Assembly: GCA_016218805.1 (NCBI GenBank)
Contig: JACRCW010000023.1
Span: 1-46,608 of the forward strand
Direction: 5' to 3'
Source of the DNA: Deltaproteobacteria bacterium
Lineage (GTDB): Bacteria > Myxococcota > JACRCW01
Length of the DNA: 46,608 nt
Part shown: one piece after another, positions 1 to 6,638 of the stretch
Layout of the letters: each line of letters starts with the position of its first letter
Numbering within the stretch: the first letter of the stretch is position 1
The notes under the pieces: generated by a model
Told to the model about the DNA's origin: nothing
The model's database searches: none
Seen by the model: only the letters and a program-made list of their open reading frames with translations
Program-made: the position numbers and the translations under genes

Positions 1-17
1 GCAGGCAAGCCCATCTA

Positions 18-86
18 CCCGCCCCCCCCTGGGGGGCGGCCCTCTACGACGGAGCGCAGCGACGTCGGCGAGGGGGGTGGGGGGTC
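18..86 (+). repeat. GC-rich palindromic repeat, copy 1
   Basis: A C-run/G-run hairpin (CCGCCCCCC pairing with GGGGGGCGG) is followed by a GACGTCGGCGA-type segment and a GGGGGGTGGGGGG tail. The same order of parts (C6/G6 hairpin, second hairpin, G-rich tail) recurs at 12643, 19361, 19592 and, inverted, at 128 and 32750. This copy is degenerate in its second hairpin. The family resembles REP/BIME-type interspersed elements in build, but I do not recognise a named family. Confidence 0.6.
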
Positions 87-127
87 CGCTACCACCGTCT
101 TCCCCGGGTGGGACCAACCGTTGGCGG

Positions 128-180
128 GCCCCCCACCCCCGGCGACTGACGTCGCCGGCCGCCCCCCAAGTGGGGGGCGG
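128..180 (-). repeat. GC-rich palindromic repeat, copy 2 (inverted)
   Basis: Reads as the reverse complement of the layout of copy 1: a CCCCCCACCCCC tail, a GGCGACTGACGTCGCC imperfect hairpin, then CCGCCCCCC pairing with GGGGGGCGG. Copies 1 and 2 form an inverted pair separated by about 40 nt, the usual arrangement of a two-unit mosaic element. Confidence 0.6.
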
Positions 181-184
181 GTAC

Positions 185-207
185 GCATGCACGCAGAGCG
201 TGCATGC
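185..207. repeat. Perfect inverted repeat beside repeat copy 2
   Basis: GCATGCACGC at 185-194 pairs perfectly with GCGTGCATGC at 198-207 around an AGA centre. A related segment (GCATGCACGC ... GCATGCAGT) lies beside the repeat copy at 12.6 kb, so it appears to be a part of the repeat family rather than a unique operator. It could also act as a terminator hairpin for the minus-strand gene ending at 393. Confidence 0.5.
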
Positions 208-392
208 AGTCCGGACGTGGCAGTGGTGGAACAGAGCAGCGTGCCTGGTGGCCCATCTTGAGGTGCCGGCGCAGACTTGGATCCGCCTCGCCGTCCGGTG
301 GTTGCCGCGCGTGGCGAGTTTCCCCGCCGCGGCGCCGCCCACGCCTCCGCAGCAACGAGAGCGCATTTCACGGTATTTACCCCGGCACACAA

Positions 393-1703
393 TCAAGCGC
401 TTTCCACCGCCGCGGCCAGCAGCGCCGCGGCCACATCACCGTGTGACACCGCGTCCAGTTCGCCTGCGTCCAGCCACACGCCGCCGCAGGTGGCGCACGC
501 CTCAACGTGGAACCCGCGCCCGGGCACCGGCCAGGCGCCCAGCGGTCCATGGCCGCGCGGGCAGTCGCCCCGGACGGCGTCCAACGGGGCGGCCGCACCC
601 GGCAGCGTCCGCTCCGAATCACCGCGCGTCAGCCGCCTTCCCACCACCCGCTCCACCTCGTGGGCGTCCAGCCAGGCGCCATGGCAGTCCTCACACCGGT
701 CCACAACGATGCCGTTGGCGATCCACTGCCCGCGCAGCCGCCCGCCGCACTTGCCGCACGGCGCACCCTGCCGCGCCCCGCCAGGCGGCGCTTCCTGCGT
801 GGTCACAAACGCGAGGTAATCCGCCAGCAGCGCGGACGGGACGCCGCGCAGCAGGTCCTCCAGCACGCCGGCCAGCTGCCGCCGCGCCTCCGCGGCGGAC
901 GGGCGGTGGGCCGGGTCCGGCGCGCGCAGCGCCAGCGCCGCGTCCGCCAGGGCGCGCGGTACACCGGCGCGGAGGTCACACGGGTGCCGCACCGGACTGC
1001 GCGCCAGTTCCACAGCGACAATCGGGTTGGGCGCGTCGTACGGCTTCTCGCCGCACAACGCTTCGTAGAACAGGTTCCCCAGCGCGTAGACGTCCCACGA
1101 CGGGTGCACCGGCGCGCCCTGCAGTTGCTCCGGCGCCATGTAGGACAGCTTGCCCTTCACCACGCCCGCGTCCGTGAGCTGGTCCTGCAGGCCGGTGGTC
1201 CGCGCCAGGCCAAAGTCCACCACGCGCACCTCACCCCACCGGCCCACAATCACGTTCTCCGGGCTGATGTCACGGTGCACCAGCGGCTCCGCCTCCCCGC
1301 CCGGCCCGCGCAGCGCATGGGCCGCTTCCAGCGCCGCCAGCACTTCGTGGGCAATGAACCCGACGAGGGCGGGCGGCATGGGCAGGCCCAGCATTTCGCC
1401 GCGGCGCAGGATGCGGCGCAGGTCCAGGCCGTCCACCAGTTCCATGGCCAGGTACAGCGTCCGGCCGTCCTCGCCCACGTCCAGCACCGCGGCAATGTTG
1501 GGGTGCAGCAGCCGGGCGCCGGCGCGCGCCTCCCGCAGGAACGCGCCGTCACCGCCAGAAGCGGCGCTGAGGTCCGCGTTCATGCGCTTGAGCGCCACCG
1601 CGCGGGAGAACCCGCCGGGTCCTTCCAGGCGGGCGCGCCACACTTCGCCCATGCCACCGCGCGCCAGCGCCGCTTCCAGGATGTACGGCCCAATCCGCTC
1701 CAT
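393..1703 (-). CDS. Ser/Thr protein kinase with two C-terminal TFIIB-type zinc modules
   Basis: A 436-residue Hanks-type kinase. Visible are the glycine loop (about 15-20), ATP lysine K39 (AVALKR), the catalytic HRD at 143-145 with N150, DFG at 163-165 and APE at 190-192. No membrane segment follows. The tail carries two zinc-ribbon-like units: CxxC at 316/319 with CxxC at 337/340 followed by GAWLD, and C381...H385 with CxxC at 403/406 followed by GGVWLD. This CxxC-x-G-x-WLD pattern is that of the zf-TFIIB family (PF13453). The second module has lost the usual first CxxC spacing. The longer frame upstream overlaps the divergent lipoprotein gene and is rejected; the ATG at 1703 has GGAGG about 12 nt upstream. 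Role: probably cytoplasmic signalling with a protein- or nucleic-acid-binding tail (inference). Confidence 0.9.
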   Translation of the reverse strand: MERIGPYILEAALARGGMGEVWRARLEGPGGFSRAVALKRMNADLSAASGGDGAFLREARAGARLLHPNIAAVLDVGEDGRTLYLAMELVDGLDLRRILRRGEMLGLPMPPALVGFIAHEVLAALEAAHALRGPGGEAEPLVHRDISPENVIVGRWGEVRVVDFGLARTTGLQDQLTDAGVVKGKLSYMAPEQLQGAPVHPSWDVYALGNLFYEALCGEKPYDAPNPIVAVELARSPVRHPCDLRAGVPRALADAALALRAPDPAHRPSAAEARRQLAGVLEDLLRGVPSALLADYLAFVTTQEAPPGGARQGAPCGKCGGRLRGQWIANGIVVDRCEDCHGAWLDAHEVERVVGRRLTRGDSERTLPGAAAPLDAVRGDCPRGHGPLGAWPVPGRGFHVEACATCGGVWLDAGELDAVSHGDVAAALLAAAVESA

Positions 1704-1814
1704 GCCCACGCGCACCTCCGCGCCGCGCAGGGTTTCCCACCCCAGCGCGCGAATCAACGCTCCCGCGGGCCGGGGTCCTGGAAGTAGACTGGGTTCATCA
1801 CCGGGGAGGACGCC

Positions 1815-2351
1815 ATGCGCATGTGGAAGGGGCTGGTTGTTCTGGTTGCGTTGCTGGGTGCGGGTTCCTGCCAGGGGGAAAACGCGCCCATTCCCAACGG
1901 AGACGCCAAGCTGGAAGGGCCGCTGGCCTTTGAGGTGACCAGCGCCTGCTTCAACGTCACCAGTTCGAGGGAAAACCAGGTGGACCTGTTCCACCAGCCG
2001 GACCGCAAGTTCAAGAACCGGTTGGCGCTCAACATGGCGGCCCCGGATGGCAACAAGCTGCGCAGCGGTGACGTCCTGCAGGTGCAGAGCTACCCGGCCG
2101 CGGGCAGCACCTGGGTCATGCTGAGCCGTGCCGTGGAGGCGGGTGACGGCGGTACCGCGGCGGATGCGGGTTCCGCCGCCCGCAGCAATGAAGAGCCGGT
2201 GGCCTACTCCACCACGGGGACCATTGAGCTCACGCACGTGGGGGCGTGGCGCGTGGCTGGGCACTTTGAGGTGACCATGCTGGACGCCTCCCTCACCTTC
2301 ACGGAAACCCGCCTGAGCGGCTGGTTCAACACGCGCCGCTGTCCGTTCTGA
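1815..2351 (+). CDS. Small predicted lipoprotein, unknown function
   Basis: A 178-residue protein with a positively charged start, a hydrophobic stretch (GLVVLVALLGAG) and a lipobox-like AGSC ending at Cys19, so it is probably an exported lipoprotein. The mature part has two further cysteines (in SACFNV and at the C-terminal RRCPF) that could pair, and a beta-rich pattern with an Ala/Gly/Asp-rich loop around residues 115-128. The ATG at 1815 is preceded by GGGGAGG with 5 nt spacing. It is divergent from the kinase with 111 nt between the two starts. I do not recognise a family. Confidence 0.8.
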   Translation: MRMWKGLVVLVALLGAGSCQGENAPIPNGDAKLEGPLAFEVTSACFNVTSSRENQVDLFHQPDRKFKNRLALNMAAPDGNKLRSGDVLQVQSYPAAGSTWVMLSRAVEAGDGGTAADAGSAARSNEEPVAYSTTGTIELTHVGAWRVAGHFEVTMLDASLTFTETRLSGWFNTRRCPF

Positions 2352-2352
2352 C

Positions 2353-2366
2353 GGCCCGCGCGGGCC
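2353..2366 (+). terminator. Possible terminator hairpin
   Basis: A 14-nt perfect palindrome (GGCCCGCGCGGGCC) begins 2 nt after the lipoprotein stop codon. There is no T-tract, so intrinsic termination is uncertain. Confidence 0.25.
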
Positions 2367-2407
2367 CGGGTGGTGGATCCCTGGCGTCTGCCCTATCAAG
2401 CGTGGGC

Positions 2408-3739
2408 ATGGAAACCACCCTGCCGCCGCTGGCCGCCCGCGCAATTGACCAGGTGCATGCCGCCGCGCTGGCCGTGCTGGAGGCCCTGGCTGACACGCGC
2501 GGATCAGCGCGGTGGCAGGAGCTGCGGACCGGGCTGGACGCCATGGAGCGCGCCCTGGGTGCGGGTGATGACGGCCTGGATGAAGAAGAGGAAACCGGGC
2601 CGGCCGGATCGCCCGCGGAGCAGGCCGCGGCGCTGCGGGATGCGCTGGCGTCTTGGGTGTTGCACCCGGTGCTGCTGCAGCGGGCCACTGCGGATGAAGC
2701 GGTATTTGCCATCCGCGCGCCTGCCGGCGCGGATGCGGAGGCGCGGGAGCTGGCCGCCACGTTGGAGGCCATGGACCTGGCCATCGCGGTGCGCCCGCGG
2801 GAGGCGGACGGGTCCGACCTGGTGCTGACGGCGGGCGGCAGGTCCCGCGCGCTGGTGACGTTGTCCGCCGGCCCGCGGCGGTTGGACCTGGTGGTGGACC
2901 TGGCGGCGGCGCGCGGGGCCATGGAGCACCTGGCCCACGTTGTGGAGGCGGCGGCGGACCGGGCGGCGGAGCTGGAGCTGGCGGAGTTCCGCCTCAAGGA
3001 TCTTGCCGGGGTGATTGCGGTGACGCTGGCGGCCCCCGCGGGGCGGTTCCAGGCCAACGTGGACCTGCGCAAGGACCTCCGCGTGGAAGGCGACACGGCG
3101 GACGGTCCGGTCTACCTGCGCGTGGGTGCGGCGTCCCCCCTGCTGCGCGCGGACAATCACGCGGACCGCGGCGAAGGCACCCTGACGCTGGCGCTGGGCG
3201 CGGTGCGCCTGAAGCTGCCGCAGTCCGCGCTGCCCGACCAGGACGGCGGTAACGGTGCGCTGGAGTTGGCGGCCACGGGGCTGCGGGCGGTGCTGCAGGC
3301 GCGTGCGGGCGAGCGCTTCCTGCGGCTGGCCGGGTTCACCCTGGGTGGCGGGGATGCGGTGCTGACGGTGGACGGGGTGCCCATGGCGCTGCTGGGGATC
3401 CGCGGGAGCGGATCCGGCGGAGCGGCGGCGCTGCTGTATCCGGACCGGACGGAGGGCGCCGTGGAGCTGGAACTGGAGACCCCCTGGCAGGTGGCGCTGG
3501 CGTGGGACGGGCAGGCCTACCGGATCCGCTCGCCGGGGGGCGCGGTGCTGCGGCTCAACGCGGATGACCCGGACACGGCGGGACTGGTGACCGTGCTGGC
3601 GGGCGATCTGTCCGTGGCGGCGGACGGCGCCCGCAAGGCGCTGAAGGTGGGGCCCGGCCAGGGGCTCTACGGTCTGGATGAGGATGCCCCGCGTGAGGAC
3701 GAGGAGCACCCGGTGCTGCGGTTGCTGGACGTGCGGTAG
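2408..3739 (+). CDS. Unrecognised Ala/Leu/Asp-rich protein
   Basis: About 443 residues from the ATG at 2408; a GTG six bases upstream is in frame. There is no signal peptide or membrane segment. The first 150 residues look helical and Ala/Leu-rich with an acidic cluster (DEEEE, about 61-65). The rest alternates hydrophobic and polar residues as in beta-rich folds. The stretch with LKVGPGQGLYGLDE near the C-terminus resembles the end of FecR- or cupin-like beta barrels, but I cannot assign a family. No Shine-Dalgarno sequence is visible. The stop codon lies 1 nt from the stop of the converging sigma-factor gene. Confidence 0.75.
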   Translation: METTLPPLAARAIDQVHAAALAVLEALADTRGSARWQELRTGLDAMERALGAGDDGLDEEEETGPAGSPAEQAAALRDALASWVLHPVLLQRATADEAVFAIRAPAGADAEARELAATLEAMDLAIAVRPREADGSDLVLTAGGRSRALVTLSAGPRRLDLVVDLAAARGAMEHLAHVVEAAADRAAELELAEFRLKDLAGVIAVTLAAPAGRFQANVDLRKDLRVEGDTADGPVYLRVGAASPLLRADNHADRGEGTLTLALGAVRLKLPQSALPDQDGGNGALELAATGLRAVLQARAGERFLRLAGFTLGGGDAVLTVDGVPMALLGIRGSGSGGAAALLYPDRTEGAVELELETPWQVALAWDGQAYRIRSPGGAVLRLNADDPDTAGLVTVLAGDLSVAADGARKALKVGPGQGLYGLDEDAPREDEEHPVLRLLDVR

Positions 3740-3740
3740 C

Positions 3741-4580
3741 TCACCCGGCAGGGGCCTGGCTGTCCAGGAAGCCCTGGATGGCGCGGCGCACGCGGGTGAC
3801 TTCGTCAGGCGGGACCTCTGCGGGCTGCATGGCGCACAACCGCAGCGTCTGGCGCAGCGAATCACACTGGGCGCGGCACCGCGGGCACGCATCCATGTGC
3901 GCCTGCATGCTGCGGCACACTTCCCCGTCAATTTCGCCCTCCAGGTGCTGCGAGAACAGGTTGACGACGTCACGGCACGCGGGGGTGGCCTGGGCGCGCG
4001 CGGATTCCCCATCCAGCAGGGGCGCCATGGCGCTGCGCACGGTCACCCGCGCGCGGTGCAGCCGGCTCTTCACCGCCCCCACGTTGGCGCCCGTTACTTC
4101 GGCCACTTCGGCGGCGGACAGGCCCTCCACGTCGCGCAGGACCAGCACTTCGCGGGATTGCGGGTCCAGCCCCGCAATGGCGGTGCGCAGCGCGCGGTCC
4201 AGTTCGCGGGCCTCGGCGCGCTCATCCGGGGGGGTAGCGCGGTCCACCAGCGTGGTGTCATGCGCGGTGCCCGCGTCCAGGGACTCTTCACGTTCCGGGG
4301 CAAACTTGCTTTTGCGGAACTTACGCAGGCACGCGCGCCGGGCAATGGTGTACAGCCACGTGGAGAACTGGCTGTCTCCCTTGAAGTCTCCCAGGTGCCG
4401 CACCACGGCCAGCATGGTGTCCTGCACAACGTCCTGCGCGGTGTCCGGGTTGGAGCACATGCGGGAGCCAAACCGCGCCACCCGCCCCATGTGCCGCGTG
4501 AGCAGCACGTCCAGCGCGGCGCGGTCCCCCGCCTGTGCCGCGGTGATCAACTCCCGGTCCGTCTTCTCTGGCGCCTGCAT
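3741..4580 (-). CDS. ECF RNA polymerase sigma factor with fused zinc-finger C-terminal domain
   Basis: 279 residues. Region 2 (about 10-85) contains the typical DTAQDVVQDTMLAV and FSTWLYTIARRACLR; region 4 (about 125-185) contains LDPQSREVLVLRDVEGLSAAEVAEV and GAVKSRLHRAR. After a short linker, C202, H228, C232 and C235 (HMDACPRC) form an HxxxCxxC zinc-finger pattern like that of zf-HC2/ZAS anti-sigma domains. The protein therefore seems to carry its own anti-sigma-like module in place of a separate partner gene. No membrane segment is present, so control would be cytoplasmic, possibly redox or metal dependent (inference). The ATG at 4580 fits the family N-terminus; the Shine-Dalgarno is weak. 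The gene is divergent from the DUF302 gene. Confidence 0.9.
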   Translation of the reverse strand: MQAPEKTDRELITAAQAGDRAALDVLLTRHMGRVARFGSRMCSNPDTAQDVVQDTMLAVVRHLGDFKGDSQFSTWLYTIARRACLRKFRKSKFAPEREESLDAGTAHDTTLVDRATPPDERAEARELDRALRTAIAGLDPQSREVLVLRDVEGLSAAEVAEVTGANVGAVKSRLHRARVTVRSAMAPLLDGESARAQATPACRDVVNLFSQHLEGEIDGEVCRSMQAHMDACPRCRAQCDSLRQTLRLCAMQPAEVPPDEVTRVRRAIQGFLDSQAPAG

Positions 4581-4689
4581 GCCCGCCCATCTATGCCCGC
4601 CGGGTGGTGCCGACAACCCGCGCCCGCGAATCCCCGCCGCGTTGGCGGGCTCACAACCCTGCAACCCACACCGCTTGGAGCAGACGTCC

Positions 4690-5082
4690 ATGACCCTTCC
4701 CGGATTCCAGAAAACCCTCAAGAACTGCACCCTTGCAGAGGCCAAGCCGCGTGTGACGGAGGCGCTCAAGGCGGAGGGCTTTGGCGTGCTCACGGAGATC
4801 GACGTCCAGGCGACGCTGAAGGAGAAGATCAAGGCCGATATCCGGCCCTACGTGATCCTGGGCGCGTGCAACCCGCCGTTTGCGCTCAAAGCGGTCACCA
4901 TGCACCCGTTGGCGGGCCTGATGATGCCCTGCAACGTGGTCCTGTACGCAGAAGGCTCGGACACGGTGGTCACTGCGGTGGATCCGTCGCTGGGCGCCGT
5001 GGTCACGCAGGGCGGGCCGGAGATCCGTGCGTTGGCCGGTGAAGTTGGCGCCAAGCTGAGCAAGGTCGTCAACGGGCTGTGA
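4690..5082 (+). CDS. DUF302 family protein
   Basis: 130 residues, matching the DUF302 (PF03625) layout throughout: an N-terminal segment with LAEAKPRVTEALKAEGFGVLTEID, then KADIRPYVILGACNPPFALKA, and MMPCNVVLYAEG. The family is widespread, small and soluble, and its function is not established. The two cysteines in GACNPP and MPCNV are the usual family positions. It faces the ECF sigma gene across 109 nt, so regulation by that sigma factor is possible but not shown. The start was chosen because the longer frame runs through the sigma gene. Confidence 0.88.
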   Translation: MTLPGFQKTLKNCTLAEAKPRVTEALKAEGFGVLTEIDVQATLKEKIKADIRPYVILGACNPPFALKAVTMHPLAGLMMPCNVVLYAEGSDTVVTAVDPSLGAVVTQGGPEIRALAGEVGAKLSKVVNGL

Positions 5083-5168
5083 TCCGCGGTGCTGCGCACG
5101 CGTGGGGTGGCTAGCTTGCCGCTCGTCGAGACGCCGGCGGCGCGTCCGCCCGCGACGAGGGGAGCGCC

Positions 5169-5531
5169 ATGGTCACCGCACGCTACGTCCTTCTCACCTC
5201 CACGACGGCCCTGGCCGCGGTGCTCTCCTGCGGGGCGGGTCCACCGGACGTGCCCACCCACGTCCACGCCGAGTTTGACGGTGCGCGGGTGACGGTGTCC
5301 TGGGACCAGGCGCGTTTTGCGGAGACGTATGACGTGTGCCGCCGCATGGAGGGCTACTTCTCCACGCGCGGAGATTGCGTCGTTTTGGGCGTGGGCGACG
5401 ACGTGCGTGATCCGTCCGTGTCCTACTGGGAAGGGGGCGCCACGGGCACCACGTTTTCGTACCGCGTGCGCGCGTCCAACGCGCAGGGCACCAGCGCCTG
5501 GAGTGAGTACTCCAACCGCGTGGTGCACTGA
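5169..5531 (+). CDS. Small lipoprotein with fibronectin type III-like domain
   Basis: 120 residues. The hydrophobic N-terminus ends in a VLSC lipobox-like motif at Cys21. Residues of about 28-118 follow the FN3 pattern: VTVSWDQARFAETYDVCRR, then TFSYRVRASNAQGTSAWSEY near the end. A pair of cysteines (VCRR and GDCV) could form a disulfide. GAGGGGAG lies just before the ATG at 5169. Likely an outer-membrane or periplasmic adhesion or binding module; the partner is unknown. Confidence 0.8.
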   Translation: MVTARYVLLTSTTALAAVLSCGAGPPDVPTHVHAEFDGARVTVSWDQARFAETYDVCRRMEGYFSTRGDCVVLGVGDDVRDPSVSYWEGGATGTTFSYRVRASNAQGTSAWSEYSNRVVH

Positions 5532-5538
5532 CCCGGCG

Positions 5539-5563
5539 AGGTGTCTCATTAGATGAGACACCT
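5539..5563 (+). terminator. Perfect palindrome, terminator or operator
   Basis: AGGTGTCTCAT (5539-5549) and ATGAGACACCT (5553-5563) are perfect reverse complements around a TAG centre, starting 8 nt after the lipoprotein stop codon. A weak T-rich tail (TTCTGTGTTTG) follows, so an intrinsic terminator is the simplest reading. The stem is unusually AT-rich for this genome and is symmetric like a dimeric repressor site, and it lies upstream of the promoter candidate at 5667, so an operator is an alternative. Confidence 0.6.
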
Positions 5564-5666
5564 TCTGTGTTTGCACACCGGGCACGCCTGCCAACGTTGC
5601 GTGGCGAGCACCCCTTTCCCAAGCCCCCCGGCAGCATGCCGGCGCTTGACCCGGTGTTGCACCGCC

Positions 5667-5696
5667 TTGTCTGCGCGCCCCCGTTCAACCTAGCGT
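5667..5696 (+). promoter_or_regulatory. Candidate sigma-70-type promoter
   Basis: TTGTCT (5667-5672), an 18-nt spacer and TAGCGT (5691-5696) lie about 38 nt upstream of the ATG at 5735. The -10 keeps T1, A2 and T6. Inferred from sequence only. Confidence 0.35.
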
Positions 5697-5734
5697 TTGC
5701 GGCCTCGTCGCCATGTCGGCGCCTGGAGCGACCC

Positions 5735-6514
5735 ATGACCACCATCGGCAGCAAGACCCGCGGTGCCATCGGCAAGGCCCTCACCAATGACCCCGCCGCC
5801 ATTGTCGACGCCAAGGATGCACGCAAGATAGTTGAGACGGCCCTGCAGGAGATCAAGGAGGCGGAGGATCCCCGCAAGGCGTTTGACAAGACGCTGCCCG
5901 CCGTCCTCACCGCCCGGAAGTTCCTGGGTGAGACCAACGCGGGCACCGCGGCACGCGTGCTGTCCAGCTTTGAGAAGCGCGGCAAGAGCGCCGTGGACGT
6001 GCGCCTCCAGCAGCTTGCCGGCGGTGCCACCCAGCTGCCCACCGCGGCCACTGACGCCTTCAAGCAGATGATGAAGGACCAGGCGCTTGCCAGCGGAAAC
6101 GTGACCCTCAAGGAGGTCACGGGCAGCGCGCGGGACGGCTACGCGTTTTCCTACACCGCGGGTGGGAAGACGCGGGAGGCGCACGCCCTCAAGGCGGGCG
6201 ACGAGTGGTTCTTCTCGCCGCAGAAGGTCACCAAGGAGGACCTGCAGACCGTCACCCGGGCCTTCCAGAAGTACTTTGATGAGGAGTGGGCACCCGAGCT
6301 TCGCGACAACGGCTCCACCGCCGCCGAAGTCCGCCGCATGCGCACCGAGTTCACCCCGCAGCGCACCATGTTCCCCGGCGAGTCCGACCCGTCCAACTAC
6401 GCCGCCGATTGGCCGCTGGTCTTTTCGCTGAACAATCCCACCGGGTCCGACCACGGCTGCTACGTCGCCTTCAACCCGGCCGACAAGACCACGGAGTGCT
6501 ACACGTTCAACTGA
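5735..6514 (+). CDS. Unrecognised 259-residue soluble protein
   Basis: No signal peptide or membrane segment. The first 110 residues are helical and rich in Lys, Ala and Glu (for example QEIKEAEDPRKAFDKTLPAV), and the second half is mixed alpha/beta with many aromatic residues (DEWFFSPQKV, RAFQKYFDEEWAPEL) and ends with paired cysteines (GCYVAF and TECYTFN). The start at 5735 has GGAG 7 nt upstream and matches a plausible N-terminus. I do not recognise the family; it lies alone between a palindrome and purL. Confidence 0.75.
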   Translation: MTTIGSKTRGAIGKALTNDPAAIVDAKDARKIVETALQEIKEAEDPRKAFDKTLPAVLTARKFLGETNAGTAARVLSSFEKRGKSAVDVRLQQLAGGATQLPTAATDAFKQMMKDQALASGNVTLKEVTGSARDGYAFSYTAGGKTREAHALKAGDEWFFSPQKVTKEDLQTVTRAFQKYFDEEWAPELRDNGSTAAEVRRMRTEFTPQRTMFPGESDPSNYAADWPLVFSLNNPTGSDHGCYVAFNPADKTTECYTFN

Positions 6515-6527
6515 CGACGGCCGGCCG

Positions 6528-6541
6528 GGCCCCCTGGGGCC
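6528..6541 (+). terminator. Possible terminator hairpin before purL
   Basis: GGCCCC and GGGGCC, 13 nt after the preceding stop codon, can form a short GC stem; no T-tract follows. Confidence 0.25.
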
Positions 6542-6564
6542 GCGCGTGCATGGGCCCGGATGCG

Positions 6565-6595
6565 TTCACACTTTCGGCGCCTTTTGGACTAGGGT
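6565..6595 (+). promoter_or_regulatory. Candidate promoter for the pur-pyr cluster
   Basis: TTCACA (6565-6570, five of six matches to TTGACA) and TAGGGT (6590-6595) are separated by 19 nt, with the -10 ending 43 nt before the purL start. No riboswitch-like leader is evident in the 124-nt gap upstream of purL. Confidence 0.35.
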
Positions 6596-6638
6596 GCGCC
6601 CTCCCCTCCCCGTCCCGGGGAAGGCCGCGCCCAGGACC

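Larger units (their letters stand above)
1..392. other. Non-coding region with palindromic repeats
   Basis: No reading frame here has credible protein character; the frames that stay open encode Arg/Pro/Gly-rich translations typical of GC-rich shadow frames. The stretch holds two copies of the GC-rich repeat family in opposite orientation (18-86 and 128-180), a perfect 10-bp-arm palindrome at 185-207, and about 185 nt of featureless sequence leading to the stop codon of the minus-strand kinase gene at 393. The palindromes may serve as its transcription terminator, but no T-tract is visible. Confidence 0.6.

Noticed and set aside
1704..2444. N-terminal extension of the first kinase to 2444
   Set aside because: It overlaps the divergent lipoprotein gene, and the extra residues lack kinase features; the ATG at 1703 has a good ribosome-binding site.
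2504..4012. A 502-codon minus-strand frame opposite the unknown gene at 2408
   Set aside because: It would read through the sigma-factor gene in another frame and looks like an Arg/Gln-rich shadow. The plus-strand frame has a more protein-like composition.
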